Below are positions 1-8,259 of a DNA stretch of 64,000 nt, piece by piece. The stretch's first letter is position 1. Each line of letters begins with the position of its first letter. The translations under genes were made by a program, and so were the position numbers. The stretch spans positions 1 to 64,000 of the forward strand of contig JBAZZT010000001.1 of NCBI GenBank assembly GCA_041658705.1, given 5' to 3'. The notes below the pieces were generated by a model. It did not search any database and was not told the origin of the DNA. It saw only the letters and a list, made by a program, of their open reading frames with translations. This DNA is from CAIKNB01 sp041658705. Lineage in GTDB: Bacteria; Patescibacteriota; Patescibacteriia; 2-12-FULL-60-25.

Positions 1-34
1 GGCGTCTTTGGTCACTTTCCACGCGGAAAGTGAC
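1..34 (+). repeat. Right end of hairpin-ended repeat, cut by window edge
   Basis: A perfect 10-bp stem with loop ACGC (GTCACTTTCC / GGAAAGTGAC), preceded by GGCGTCTTTG, is the right terminus of the repeat family seen complete at 17217-17548 and 56295-56559. The rest of this copy lies left of the window. Bases 35-132, between this end and the next copy, show no gene or clear signal. Confidence 0.7.
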
Positions 35-132
35 GAAGCTACGTTTGACCGCCGACACTCGGAAAAACCTCGATCCGCTCATTGCCTCAAATCGTACCTA
101 TCGGACCATTTCGGGGCAATGCAAAAAATACT

Positions 133-330
133 AAAATCAAATGCACCTCATACTTTTTGCCGCCAAAAAGTATGCAAAAACCGCTGGGGCCTCGAATTCG
201 CTTACATGTATATAGTTAAGCGTTCTTGCGGTTAGCTCAACTCTCGGCCCCAGACCCCGCCTGGATACTTTGAGCCTTTCTTTGATTCAAACCCCCGGCG
301 TTTTTGGTTACTTTCCACGCGGAAAGTGAC
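133..330 (+). repeat. Hairpin-ended dispersed repeat, copy 1
   Basis: Begins with AAAATCAAATGCACCTCA and a hairpin (ACTTTTTG, 4-base loop, CAAAAAGT). It continues with an internal inverted pair CTGGGGCC / GGCCCCAG and ends in the GTCACTTTCC hairpin. The same order is found at 56295-56559 (same strand) and 17217-17548 (opposite strand). It is non-coding by appearance. Different hairpins at the two ends recall non-autonomous IS200/IS605-like elements; that relation is inference. Confidence 0.75.
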
Positions 331-341
331 ATAGAGAATTC

Positions 342-367
342 AAAAAAGAGGCTTGCGCCTCTTTTTT
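342..367 (-). terminator. Intrinsic terminator of rplS
   Basis: Read on the minus strand: an AAAAAAGAGGC / GCCTCTTTTTT stem-loop with a T-run, overlapping the rplS stop codon. Confidence 0.7.
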
Positions 368-698
368 ATTTCACTTCCTTCAACTTGCGTTTGGTCTTGC
401 GCAAGAAGCCCAGCACTTTACGGCGCGTCTTGAAGCGGCGCACGAATTCGATCTTGTCGAGGATAGGCGAAAAAACAGGATAGATGCGCTCCACGCCTAC
501 GCCGCTGGAGATTTTGCGCACGGTCATGGTCTTGCGTATCCCGATGCCGCGGACGTTCAAGACCGTACCTTCAAACACCTGGATGCGCTCCTTTTCCTCG
601 CCCTTGGTGTTGAGTTCTTTGATCTTTTGGTGGACCCGAATCAGCATACCGGACTTCACGTCAGTCGGTTGGAGGGTCTCGTGTTTAGCTTCTGCCAT
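366..698 (-). CDS. rplS: 50S ribosomal protein bL19
   Basis: 110 aa, the usual length of bL19, a protein at the interface of the 30S and 50S subunits. Family segments are visible: RIQVFEGTVLNVRGIGIRKT, the VGVERIYPVFSP stretch and a basic C-terminus rich in KTRRK. I chose the ATG at 698. The TATAAT box at 716-721 would put the transcript start between it and the alternative TTG at 713, so the TTG would be untranscribed. No Shine-Dalgarno is present. The gene stands alone and ends in an overlapping terminator. Confidence 0.95.
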   Translation of the reverse strand: MAEAKHETLQPTDVKSGMLIRVHQKIKELNTKGEEKERIQVFEGTVLNVRGIGIRKTMTVRKISSGVGVERIYPVFSPILDKIEFVRRFKTRRKVLGFLRKTKRKLKEVK

Positions 699-758
699 AT
701 GATTTGTGGCCAAAGATTATAGGATTACGCGGAAATAGTCAAGATTCAGGCCGAATCC

Positions 759-787
759 TTGACTTTTCGTCCAAAAAATGATATTCA
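759..787 (+). promoter_or_regulatory. Sigma70-type promoter for the gene at 865
   Basis: TTGACT (759-764), a 17-base spacer and TATTCA (782-787). The leader runs about 70 bases to an AGGAG ribosome site. Confidence 0.55.
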
Positions 788-864
788 GAACTACATTCGG
801 TCTTTCTCAACGGTGCGTCTCGCTTGATTTCGAGGCGGGGTGTGTCAAAACAGGAGAGTGTAAA

Positions 865-1413
865 ATGAGCAGCGATTTCGGCAAAGATATGGGTTTGGTT
901 CACGACGTCGTCGTTCTTGCGCGTGGCGTCGGCGGCGGCAAAGAGTTCTGGAAGGTCCTCTCCGAAAAAAAGAACTTGGACCTGCTCCGCCGGTTCGTCG
1001 CGGAGACCGAGGAGTACGCGGAGTTGAAGAAGGAGTACGAACAGCTGAAGGCTTGGGGAGTCGATCTCTCAAAACCGATTTCCGAAGACCTGGCTCCGGC
1101 GCATGAGTTCTTGGCTGAACTTGTCAGGATGATGCCTGATCACTGGAATAAAAACGACTTCTGCTGCTGCGATACTTGTGTCCTGAAATTTATTTCAGGA
1201 TCGAAAGCTCTGTCATTCTGGAACGGCGAGGGTGGGTTGGTGGGTTTTCGCCAAGCCCGTCTTTCCGCCTGGAACGGCATCCTGACTAAATTGGGTTACG
1301 AGCCACGCGAGGTGAATCTTCTATCTTTCAGATACTCCCGCCACTTGATCATCGCTCGCCTCGAAACTGTAGCCTACCGCCGTAAGCGCATCGTCGAGCT
1401 CTTCTGCAAATAA
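865..1413 (+). CDS. Hypothetical protein, orphan cassette gene
   Basis: 182 aa, not recognised. The start at 865 is set by ACAGGAGAGTGTAAA just upstream. The reading frame is open further upstream (from 778), but that part covers the promoter. A charged helical N-terminal half (ETEEYAELKKEYEQL) is followed by a cysteine cluster FCCCDTC around residues 98-104, which could bind metal or form disulfides, and a basic C-terminus. It has its own promoter and terminator, like several other unknown genes in this window. No function can be assigned. Confidence 0.7.
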   Translation: MSSDFGKDMGLVHDVVVLARGVGGGKEFWKVLSEKKNLDLLRRFVAETEEYAELKKEYEQLKAWGVDLSKPISEDLAPAHEFLAELVRMMPDHWNKNDFCCCDTCVLKFISGSKALSFWNGEGGLVGFRQARLSAWNGILTKLGYEPREVNLLSFRYSRHLIIARLETVAYRRKRIVELFCK

Positions 1414-1442
1414 TCTGGGCGCATGGCCAGGCGCCCCTACAA

Positions 1443-1480
1443 CCCCCGTCCGGTGTCCTTCCGGGCGGGGTGGTTTTATT
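1443..1480 (+). terminator. Intrinsic terminator after 865-1413
   Basis: CCCCGTCCGG / CCGGGCGGGG stem followed by TGGTTTTATT. A REP-like GGGCGCATGGCCAGGCGCCC hairpin lies just before it (1417-1436). Confidence 0.7.
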
Positions 1481-1487
1481 AAGAGAA

Positions 1488-1573
1488 TGTCATTCTTGAG
1501 GCCGTCTGACGGCCGAAGAATCTTCCAATTCCTTAAGGTATAGGAAGATCCTTCGCGTCGCTCCAGGATGACA
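1488..1573. repeat. TGTCATTCTTGAG inverted repeat (family A)
   Basis: An imperfect inverted repeat with ends TGTCATTCTTGAG and CCAGGATGACA and a TTCCTTAAGGTATAGGAA-like centre. Other copies lie at 3208, 14687, 31161, 34881 and 50570, always between genes. Confidence 0.75.
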
Positions 1574-1580
1574 TTTGTTT

Positions 1581-2126
1581 TTATTTTACGGGCAGCGCCG
1601 CCAAAATTTTCTCTGCCGTTTCCGCGGCGCTTTTCAGGTCGGTCGTATCCACGACCAGGTCGTAGTGGCTGGGGTCGAGATAGTCCACGCCGTAGAATTC
1701 TTGGTAGCGTCGCTTGTCGGAGGCTGTGCGCGCATCGAGTTCGGCACGAACGGCGGCTGGATCTGATGGGATTTTTTCATCCGGCCGTTCGGTGCGCGAA
1801 GCTTGCACACGCCGAGCCGCTTCATCCGGCGCGCAATCCAAGAAGACCTTGAACGAGCGGGGGATGAAGTGCCACGATAAACGTCCTTCGATTACGAAAT
1901 CATCTTCCTTCTCGCCTAGCTCGCGTTGGTAATCATCGACTATCGTATCGGTCGTCTTGTCTTTTTCGCCCAGCGCGTTCAGTTCGTTTATGGTCAGGCC
2001 GCGTTCCAGCGCCATCTGGCCGCGCAACCCGCCGACCGAATAAAAATTCAGACCCAACTTTTGCGCGATGAGTTTGGCGACTGAAGTCTTGCCTGATCCG
2101 GGTACGCCGGAGATGGTTAGGATCAT
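1581..2126 (-). CDS. (d)CMP kinase-like P-loop kinase
   Basis: 181 aa. It resembles the short archaeal-type cytidylate kinases that phosphorylate CMP/dCMP to the diphosphate. The N-terminal Walker A is GVPGSGKT (residues 7-14). KLGLNFYSVGGLRGQMA, the EGRLSWHFIP segment and a lid with RTERPDEK follow. The length matches this family rather than the roughly 220-aa bacterial Cmk. TATTAT at 2135-2140 ends 8 bases before the ATG, with no Shine-Dalgarno. Another small nucleotide-kinase function (AAA_18/adenylate kinase-like) cannot be excluded. Confidence 0.75.
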   Translation of the reverse strand: MILTISGVPGSGKTSVAKLIAQKLGLNFYSVGGLRGQMALERGLTINELNALGEKDKTTDTIVDDYQRELGEKEDDFVIEGRLSWHFIPRSFKVFLDCAPDEAARRVQASRTERPDEKIPSDPAAVRAELDARTASDKRRYQEFYGVDYLDPSHYDLVVDTTDLKSAAETAEKILAALPVK

Positions 2127-2139
2127 AGGTTTGGATAAT

Positions 2140-2210
2140 AGAGGTATCTAGTATCTGGTAGCTAGTAGCTGGTATGGGTCGGTGAATTATACTAGCTACT
2201 AGCTGCTCCG
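2140..2210. repeat. Word-type inverted repeat (CTAGTAGCT)
   Basis: Repeated short words such as TAGTATCTGGTAGCTAGTAG on the left are mirrored by ATACTAGCTACTAGCTG on the right. It is one of several intergenic inverted repeats in the window made from near-tandem words. Confidence 0.5.
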
Positions 2211-2215
2211 TTCGA

Positions 2216-3151
2216 TTAGCTCAATTTGGTGCTCAACTCCTTGAATTCCTTGATCGGCGGGAGCTCGTAAACCCTGTCTTCATGCGTCTTTGGGTCCTTG
2301 AACCCCAGTTTGATGCATTGCAGCATGAGACGCGGCGCCTTGATGTTGCGGTCCTCGGATTTGCGTCCGTATAGCACGTCTCCGATCACCGGATGATTGA
2401 GGGCCAAGAGGTGGGCGCGGATCTGATGGGTGCGTCCGGAAAAGATCGACAACTCGAGGAGCGAGGCGTTCTTGAAACGCTTGAGCGTGCGGTAATGCGT
2501 CCAGGCCGCTTTGCCTTCTTCTTCATGCGCCGGTCGGGCGGCCATGCGGCTCTTGGTCTTGGAGCGCGCGATGCGGAATTTTATGTCGCCTTCCTCTTCA
2601 CGCATCTCGCCGTAGACCATGGCGAGATAGATTTTGTCCACCGAGTGCTCGGCGAATTGATGTTTCAGATCATCGAACGCGTTTTGCGTCTTAGCCACCA
2701 CCATGAGTCCGCTCACCTCGCGGTCCAAGCGATGCATGATGCCCGGGCGTTCCGGATCTTCGCCGATCTTGGCGATCTTGGGATCGTGCGCCACCAAGGC
2801 GTCGATGAGCGTGCCGCTTTTTTGCCGCGTGTCAGGATGCACCAAGACGCCTGTCGGTTTGTCGAGCACGATGAAATCCGCCGTCTCGTCCACGATATGA
2901 AGTTTCGGAATCGGCAACTCCGCATCCACCGTTTCGACTTTGCCGCGTTTTGATTCCGCTTCGCCGAACTCGATTTTGTCGCCCTGTTTCACGAAATGAT
3001 GCACGCTGGCCGGTTTTCCGTTGACCTTACCGGCGCCGTTCTTGAGCAGTTTGGAGACTTGGCTGCGCGTCAGAGCGTCAAGCTTTTCGGATAAAAAAAC
3101 GTCCAAACGCTTGTTCGCGTCCTTTAAGTCGATAGTCCAGGTTTTTGCCAT
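2216..3151 (-). CDS. rluD: RluD-family 23S rRNA pseudouridine synthase
   Basis: 311 aa, a normal length. An N-terminal S4 RNA-binding domain (about residues 14-62) precedes the catalytic domain with HRLDREVSG, where Asp143 is the expected nucleophile. Family members convert uridines in helix 69 of 23S rRNA; the exact target here is not proven. The start ATG at 3151 fits a TATCAT box at 3158-3163, 6 bases upstream. The open frame reaches 3223 but that part looks non-coding. Confidence 0.88.
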   Translation of the reverse strand: MAKTWTIDLKDANKRLDVFLSEKLDALTRSQVSKLLKNGAGKVNGKPASVHHFVKQGDKIEFGEAESKRGKVETVDAELPIPKLHIVDETADFIVLDKPTGVLVHPDTRQKSGTLIDALVAHDPKIAKIGEDPERPGIMHRLDREVSGLMVVAKTQNAFDDLKHQFAEHSVDKIYLAMVYGEMREEEGDIKFRIARSKTKSRMAARPAHEEEGKAAWTHYRTLKRFKNASLLELSIFSGRTHQIRAHLLALNHPVIGDVLYGRKSEDRNIKAPRLMLQCIKLGFKDPKTHEDRVYELPPIKEFKELSTKLS

Positions 3152-3207
3152 AGCAGGATGATAGCAGAGACGCGGAATTAGGGTAGGGGGCGGGTAACCA
3201 AAGTAAA

Positions 3208-3294
3208 CGTCATCCTCGAGCAACGCGAAGGATCTTCCTATTCCTTAAGGAATTTGAAGATTCTTCGCCCTTTGCTCTATGGTTCAGAATGACA
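3208..3294. repeat. GTCATCCTCGAG inverted repeat (family A, divergent)
   Basis: Same central TTCCTTAAGGAA and GTCAT...ATGAC ends as the copy at 1488, with a diverged right half. Confidence 0.65.
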
Positions 3295-3354
3295 TTGATA
3301 TATTTCTATTCCTCTCCTCTATACCAGTCGATTAATTTATGTTAGTTTTCGGCC

Positions 3355-4671
3355 ATGAAATATCTGGTCATCACCTTCGGCTGTCAGATGAACAAGAACG
3401 ATTCAGAGCGTCTGTGCGGGATTTTGGATACGCTTGGCGCAACGCCGGCGGTCGACGAAGCCGAGGCCGACCTCATCCTCATGAACACTTGCTCGGTGCG
3501 GCAGAGCGCGGAGGAGCGCATCTACGGCAAGATGGAGGATTTCGCCAAGCTCAAGGAAAAAAATCCGCGGCTCATCATCGGCCTCACAGGTTGCATGGCC
3601 GGGCGCGACCATAAACGCGAATTCTTGAAGAAGATGCCGGTCGTCGATCTGTATTTCCCGACGCGCGACATGGTCAACCTGCCGCGCTGGATCGCGGAGC
3701 TGCGGCCGGAACTCGCGAATTCTTCCGAGTTGGAGACCGATTATCTGAAGCTGAAACCGCTGCGCGTGCCGTCGGCCCAAGCTTTCGTCACCATCCAGAC
3801 CGGCTGCAATCGGTTCTGCGCTTATTGCGTCGTGCCGTATGCGCGCGGGTTGGAAAAAAATCGGCCGGCCAAAGATATCCTGGCCGAGATCCGCGAGTTG
3901 GCAAAGCTGGGCGTCGTCGAAGTGACTTTACTCGGCCAGACGGTCAACTCATATCGCGCCTCCGACCCGGAGACTTTTTCGTCCGACAACCCGTTCTCCG
4001 ATCACTTCGCGGCGCTGCTCTGGGAGACTAACCAAGTCCCGGGCATCGCGCGCATCCATTGGACCGCGGCGCATCCGACCTCGATGACGGACGAAGTCAT
4101 CGCGGCGTTAGCTTTGCCGCATCAACTCAATTATCTGCATCTGCCCGTGCAATCCGGAAGTGACGAGGTGCTCGGCCGCATGAACCGCAAATACACGAGC
4201 CAAGAATTCCTCGCCACGCTGCGTAAAATCCAAGCGGCGCGTCCGGGCATCGCGCTGGGCACGGATATCATCGTGGGTTTCCCCGGCGAGACGCCGGAAC
4301 AATTCGAGGAGACCGTCGCGCTTTACCGCGCTTGCGACTTCGACATCTCCTACACCGCGCAATACAGTCCGCGCTCCGGCACGCTGGCCGCCAAGCTGTA
4401 TGCCGACGACGTGCCGCGCGAGGAAAAACGCCGGCGTTGGGACATCCTGCGAGCCTTGATGGAAGAGACGGCGCTGCGCAAAAATCAAAGCTGTGTGGAT
4501 AAGGTTGTAAACGTGTTGGTTGAAAAAATCCAAGACGGCAGCGCCTCCGGCAACTCCCGCGAACTGAAACTGGTGGTTTTCCCCGCGCTCGATCAAGCGC
4601 TGCTTGGAAAGGAAGTGCCGGTCAGAATAAGCGAGGCTTTGACCTGGCAACTCAAGGGCGAACTGGTATGA
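3355..4671 (+). CDS. miaB: tRNA-2-methylthio-N6-dimethylallyladenosine synthase
   Basis: 438 aa. MiaB adds a methylthio group to i6A37 of tRNAs, the modification whose isoprenyl group is added by the next gene. Three cysteines of the N-terminal MTTase domain (C10, C46, C80) bind the auxiliary 4Fe-4S cluster. The radical SAM motif CNRFCAYC supplies C151, C155 and C158. The C-terminal residues resemble a TRAM RNA-binding domain. TATGTT at 3338-3343, 11 bases before the ATG, suggests a near-leaderless start. It directly precedes miaA. Confidence 0.95.
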   Translation: MKYLVITFGCQMNKNDSERLCGILDTLGATPAVDEAEADLILMNTCSVRQSAEERIYGKMEDFAKLKEKNPRLIIGLTGCMAGRDHKREFLKKMPVVDLYFPTRDMVNLPRWIAELRPELANSSELETDYLKLKPLRVPSAQAFVTIQTGCNRFCAYCVVPYARGLEKNRPAKDILAEIRELAKLGVVEVTLLGQTVNSYRASDPETFSSDNPFSDHFAALLWETNQVPGIARIHWTAAHPTSMTDEVIAALALPHQLNYLHLPVQSGSDEVLGRMNRKYTSQEFLATLRKIQAARPGIALGTDIIVGFPGETPEQFEETVALYRACDFDISYTAQYSPRSGTLAAKLYADDVPREEKRRRWDILRALMEETALRKNQSCVDKVVNVLVEKIQDGSASGNSRELKLVVFPALDQALLGKEVPVRISEALTWQLKGELV

Positions 4672-4697
4672 TGAGCACATTCAGGAGCTTCCTGCCT

Positions 4698-5663
4698 ATG
4701 CCGAAAAAAACTTCGGTGCCAGTTGAACTTCCTAAAGTCATTTGCGTAGTGGGTCCGACATCTTCAGGTAAGACCGATTTGGGCGTGCGCATCGCGCAGA
4801 CTTGCGACGGCGAGATCATCAACGCCGACTCGCGCCAGATCTTCAAAGGTTTCGACATCGGCACGGGCAAGCCCGAAGGCAAGCGTGCGACATTCGCGGG
4901 TCACCGCGCTTTTTTGTATCAGGACGTGCCGCATTACCTGATGGACTTCTTGGACCCGCGCGAGCAGTTCACCGTCGCCGAGTGGCGCGAGAAAGCGCTG
5001 CTCGCCATCCAGGGCATCGCCAAGCGCGGCCATCTGCCCATCGTGGTCGGCGGCACCGGTTTGTACATCAAGTCATTGGTCGACAACCTGCTTTTCCCCA
5101 AGATCGAACCCAAGCCGGAACTGCGTAAAGCCTTCGAAGCAAAACCGCTGGACGAGTTGGTCAAGCTGCTGCTCAAGCTCGATCCCGACGCCGTGCATTC
5201 CGTCGACCTCAAGAATCCGCGCCGCGTCATCCGCGCGCTCGAAGTCGCGACCTTCACCGGCAAACCGTTCACGGCGCAGAAAAAAATCGGCCAGCCGGTG
5301 ATCAACGCTTTCCAAGTCGGGATCCAGCGACCGCGCGACGAGCTGTATGCGCGCATCGACGCCGCCGTGGATTTGATGATGGAGCGCGGTTGGCCCGAAG
5401 AGATCCGGCAGGCCGAGAAAAAAGGCATCCCCGCGAGCGCCCCGGCCATGACCTCGATCGGCTATCGCGAACTGTCCAACTACATCAAAGGCGAAGAGTC
5501 GCTGGAGCGCGCCGTCGAGCTGACCAAGCGCTCGGTGCGCCGCTACGCCAAACGCCAAGAGTCGTGGTTCAAGCGCGACAAGCGCATCCATTGGTGCCAA
5601 AACGCTTACGAAGCCGTGGACGCAGCCCGCGAATGGCTCAACGCCGGCGGATTCGCGGCATAG
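4698..5663 (+). CDS. miaA: tRNA dimethylallyltransferase
   Basis: 321 aa, usual for MiaA, which transfers dimethylallyl from DMAPP to A37 of tRNAs reading UNN codons. The P-loop GPTSSGKT is at residues 19-26; NADSRQIFKGFDIGTGKP and VVGGTGLYIKSL are classic family segments. I chose ATG 4698 because AGGAG (4683-4687) sits before it; an ATG at 4668 would overlap the miaB stop by 4 bases and add ten residues. miaB and miaA work on the same nucleotide, and pairing them in one transcript makes functional sense. Confidence 0.95.
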   Translation: MPKKTSVPVELPKVICVVGPTSSGKTDLGVRIAQTCDGEIINADSRQIFKGFDIGTGKPEGKRATFAGHRAFLYQDVPHYLMDFLDPREQFTVAEWREKALLAIQGIAKRGHLPIVVGGTGLYIKSLVDNLLFPKIEPKPELRKAFEAKPLDELVKLLLKLDPDAVHSVDLKNPRRVIRALEVATFTGKPFTAQKKIGQPVINAFQVGIQRPRDELYARIDAAVDLMMERGWPEEIRQAEKKGIPASAPAMTSIGYRELSNYIKGEESLERAVELTKRSVRRYAKRQESWFKRDKRIHWCQNAYEAVDAAREWLNAGGFAA

Positions 5664-5667
5664 AGTT

Positions 5668-5913
5668 TTACATTTTTTCTTTGATTTGGTACCAGGTTAC
5701 TTCCGAGGCGATTTCGATTTGTCTCAAGATGTATTTCAAAACCTGCTTAGGCAGGTGTTGTTGGATGGTCACGGATTTTTGAGTTTTCGGCCAAGTGATT
5801 TTGCAGTGGCTGCCGTCGCCGCCTTTTTCATCAATCTGGAAACCGAGTCGGCGCAGCGCATGCAAAAATTCATGTCGGGAAATTTCTCCCGGCAATTCGC
5901 TAAGCGGCGGCAT
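5668..5913 (-). CDS. hicA: HicA-family toxin
   Basis: 81 aa. HicA toxins are small dsRBD-fold mRNA interferases. The key His lies in the GSHCKITWP motif, followed by SVTIQQHLPKQVLKYILRQI, matching the usual HicA C-terminal half. The ATG at 5913 lies inside the end of the upstream antitoxin gene (14-base overlap), so translation is probably coupled. A longer frame to 5979 exists, but its first 22 residues do not resemble HicA. It ends 5 bases from the convergent miaA. Confidence 0.75.
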   Translation of the reverse strand: MPPLSELPGEISRHEFLHALRRLGFQIDEKGGDGSHCKITWPKTQKSVTIQQHLPKQVLKYILRQIEIASEVTWYQIKEKM

Positions 5914-6226
5914 ATTTCCGTGACTCCGTTCCCATTTTTTGCACTTTCGCCAGATTGGAATATACGGAGGGAATTTCAAACGCGGTCAAGATAGCGTCTT
6001 GGATGTTCGCGTCCAGTTCTTTTTCGTTCTTGCCTGAAGTGACGATGCTTCCGTGACGAAAGTTTTCGCTTACCGCCACGATCTCACCATCTTCATGATG
6101 ATAGGCAAAAACAATCGCGTCGTTATTCTTGAAATAACGCAGCATCTCGACCAACCCTTCGGGGACGGATTTTTGGCCGTTGAGCAATTTGACGAGAGAG
6201 TCGCGGATGATTTTTACGGGCTTCAT
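5900..6226 (-). CDS. hicB: HicB-family antitoxin
   Basis: 108 aa. It shows the degraded RNase H-like fold of HicB antitoxins: an acidic AIVFAYHHEDGEIVAVSENF strand region, then GSIVTSGKNEKELDANIQDA. It precedes and overlaps hicA in the antitoxin-first order. TATCCT at 6233-6238, 6 bases before the ATG, is a possible -10 box. A DNA-binding extension is not obvious; the N-terminal KIIRDSLVKLL helix is lysine-rich. Family function: it binds and inhibits HicA and represses its own operon. Confidence 0.75.
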   Translation of the reverse strand: MKPVKIIRDSLVKLLNGQKSVPEGLVEMLRYFKNNDAIVFAYHHEDGEIVAVSENFRHGSIVTSGKNEKELDANIQDAILTAFEIPSVYSNLAKVQKMGTESRKYAAA

Positions 6227-6277
6227 ATCGCTAGGATAGCATATCCCAACCTATGCGTTTCAACTGATCCTGTCAAT

Positions 6278-6306
6278 GTAGGGGCGACCCGCTGGGTCGC
6301 CCCTAC
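6278..6306. repeat. REP-like hairpin
   Basis: A perfect 13-bp stem GTAGGGGCGACCC / GGGTCGCCCCTAC with a 3-base loop. Related hairpins with GGGGCGCATGGTCATGCGCCC cores occur at 8069-8089, 31288-31310, 33399-33422, 36737-36760 and 47909-47936. Confidence 0.8.
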
Positions 6307-6344
6307 CTGACTTGACTTATCCAGCCGTTCTGCTTAGATGTCCC

Positions 6345-6461
6345 CGATCGTTGCCCTGGCGACAGGGCCCGAGGTCCGCGGGAAAACTTCCCCCGCGGAG
6401 TCATGGACGGCGCTCCCGTCCATGTCGACGGCCGGACACAAAACCCCGGCCGTCTTTTTTT
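6345..6461 (+). ncRNA. Candidate structured small RNA: four stem-loops and a terminator
   Basis: Four consecutive stems: GCCCT/AGGGC (353-357/364-368 of this kilobase, i.e. 6353-6368), CCGCGGG/CCCGCGG (6376-6398), CATGGACGG/CCGTCCATG (6402-6424) and GACGGCCGG/CCGGCCGTC (6427-6454), the last followed by seven Ts. A TTGACT box (6312-6317) with a weak TAGATG (6335-6340) gives a plausible promoter. No convincing reading frame ends before the terminator. It matches no RNA family I recognise. Confidence 0.45.
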
Positions 6462-6467
6462 ATGCGC

Positions 6468-6495
6468 AAAAAAACCGCCGGCTTGCGTCGGCGGT
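6468..6495 (-). terminator. Intrinsic terminator of gatB
   Basis: Minus-strand ACCGCCG, 8-base loop, CGGCGGT, then seven Ts. It lies back to back with the terminator of the plus-strand RNA candidate. Confidence 0.85.
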
Positions 6496-6503
6496 TCCGT
6501 GTT

Positions 6504-8057
6504 TCAGACTCCAATCTCTTTCTTCACCATTTCTTCCGCTTGCGCTGGGTTGGCTTTGCCTTCCGTGGCTTTCATCACTGCGCCGACGAACCATTTAATC
6601 ACTCCGAGCTTGCCCGCTTTGACTTGCGCGACCTGGTCGGGATTTTGTTCGACGATGCGTTTGACCGTCTCCAGCAGCGCGCCCTCGTCCATGTTTTGTC
6701 CCAAGTCGCGTTCTTCCATGATTTGCGACGGATCGCCGCCGGTCTCGAGCATGATTTCGAGCAACTTCATGGCGTTGGATGAGTTTATTTCTCCCGAGTA
6801 TATGAGCTTCAAGAATTCCGCGAAATTTTCCGGGTCGATCTTGAGTTGCGCCATCGGGATATTCTTGTCGGCCAAAAGTCCGGCCAGCTTCGAGGTGAGC
6901 CAGCCGCCGGCGAGCTTGGCCAGCTTCTTTTTGTTCTCGTCCATGAGCATGCCGCCGGCTTTGATTTTGTCGTCCGAAGCTTCGAGCCAGCCGCCGAGTT
7001 CGCCCATCACATGCTCCGCGTAATCCGCCCAGCCGTCGTTGCCCGTCAAAAACGCCGTGTCAGCCGCGGAAAAACCGAATTCATCCGCCAGCCTGCCGCG
7101 TTTGGCTTTGGGCAGCTCGGGCAATTTTGAGGCGAGCTTTATCTTCAGCTCGCGCAGATCTTGCGGCGGCAAGTCGGGTTCGGGGAAATAGCGATAGTCG
7201 GATGAAGTCTCTTTGCTGCGCTGTTCGAAAGTCTCGCCTTTATCCTCATCCCAGCCGCGCGTGGCGCCGCTCGGCACGAGGCCAGCTTGGTGCATCTCGG
7301 TCTGGCGTTTGATTTCGTGAGTCAGGGCGCGTTCCACGGCGCGATACGAATTCAGGTTCTTGATTTCGATCTTGGGATTCAAATCATGCTGCAAAGGCAA
7401 GTTGTCCGCATCCACGGACAAGAGCGAGATGTTGGCGTCGCAGCGCATCTGGCCTTTTTCCATGTCGGCATCCGCGGCGCCGATGGTACGCAGCAGGCTG
7501 CGCAGTTCCTGCATGAAGATTTTGGCTTCTTGCGGCGAGCGCAGATCCGGTTCGGTCACGATCTCGAGGAGCGGCGTGCCGGAACGGTTGTAGTCGACGT
7601 AAGTCGCGGAAGCTTCTGCTCCGGAACCCGAGGCGTGGACGTTTTTGGCGGCGTCTTCCTCAAGGTGGGCGCGGGTGAGGTTGACGCTGATCGTGGCGCG
7701 CGAGTCGTCCATGCGGCTGCCGGGCGGCACATCGATCTCGAGCGTGCCTTTGAGCGCGATGGGCAAATGGAATTGCGAGATCTGATAGCCCTTGGGTAAA
7801 TCGGGGTAAAAATAATTTTTGCGGTCGAAAACGGAAAAGTCCGGGATGTCGCAATCCAAAGCCAAACCCGTCAGCACGCCGAGTTCGAGCGCTTGCTGAT
7901 TCAAAGCCGGAAGCGCGCCGGGTTGACCGGTGCAGACCGGGCAGATCGCCGAGTTGGGCGCTGCGCCATCATCCACGTTGGGGCAAGCGCAGAACATCTT
8001 GGACGCCGTCTTAAGCTGGGCGTGGATTTCCAAACCGATGATGGGGAGAAGTTTCAT
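6504..8057 (-). CDS. gatB: Asp/Glu-tRNA(Asn/Gln) amidotransferase subunit B
   Basis: 517 aa, close to the family norm. GatB is the kinase/tRNA-binding subunit of GatCAB, which amidates misacylated Glu-tRNA(Gln) and Asp-tRNA(Asn). Signature parts are IGLEIHAQLKTASKMFCACP, the CPVCTGQPGALPALN zinc-site region and DYNRSGTPLLEIVTEPDLRS. The helical tail domain and YqeY-like C-terminus are intact. gatA and gatC are not in this window, so the operon is split. No Shine-Dalgarno is visible. Confidence 0.96.
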   Translation of the reverse strand: MKLLPIIGLEIHAQLKTASKMFCACPNVDDGAAPNSAICPVCTGQPGALPALNQQALELGVLTGLALDCDIPDFSVFDRKNYFYPDLPKGYQISQFHLPIALKGTLEIDVPPGSRMDDSRATISVNLTRAHLEEDAAKNVHASGSGAEASATYVDYNRSGTPLLEIVTEPDLRSPQEAKIFMQELRSLLRTIGAADADMEKGQMRCDANISLLSVDADNLPLQHDLNPKIEIKNLNSYRAVERALTHEIKRQTEMHQAGLVPSGATRGWDEDKGETFEQRSKETSSDYRYFPEPDLPPQDLRELKIKLASKLPELPKAKRGRLADEFGFSAADTAFLTGNDGWADYAEHVMGELGGWLEASDDKIKAGGMLMDENKKKLAKLAGGWLTSKLAGLLADKNIPMAQLKIDPENFAEFLKLIYSGEINSSNAMKLLEIMLETGGDPSQIMEERDLGQNMDEGALLETVKRIVEQNPDQVAQVKAGKLGVIKWFVGAVMKATEGKANPAQAEEMVKKEIGV

Positions 8058-8159
8058 ATATTAGGGTAGGGGCGCATGGTCATGCGCCCGTGGGGTAGAG
8101 AGTAGCCAAACATTAACGCGTCGAACCAAAAACGTCGAGCTTGGGGAAGCATTGGGGTA

Positions 8160-8259
8160 GCATTTAGTAGTTAGTAGTTAGGGTCAGCCTCCCTAACCAA
8201 CTGCTAAAACGGAAAACCGGGCTCGTCGCCCGGTTCCCTGACTACTATCTACTAAATGC
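8160..8259. repeat. Word-type inverted repeat GCATTTAGTAG...CTACTAAATGC
   Basis: The left arm GCATTTAGTAGTTAGTAG is mirrored by CTACTATCTACTAAATGC. Inside is an ACCGGGC/GCCCGGT hairpin with a T-rich minus-strand tail (8211-8235), which can terminate the gene to the right. The right edge overlaps that gene's stop codon, so the repeat supplies its last codons. A REP-like hairpin precedes it at 8069-8089. Confidence 0.6.

Noticed and set aside
699..713. TTG start for rplS at 713
   Set aside because: It sits between the TATAAT box and the expected transcript start, so it would not be in the mRNA.
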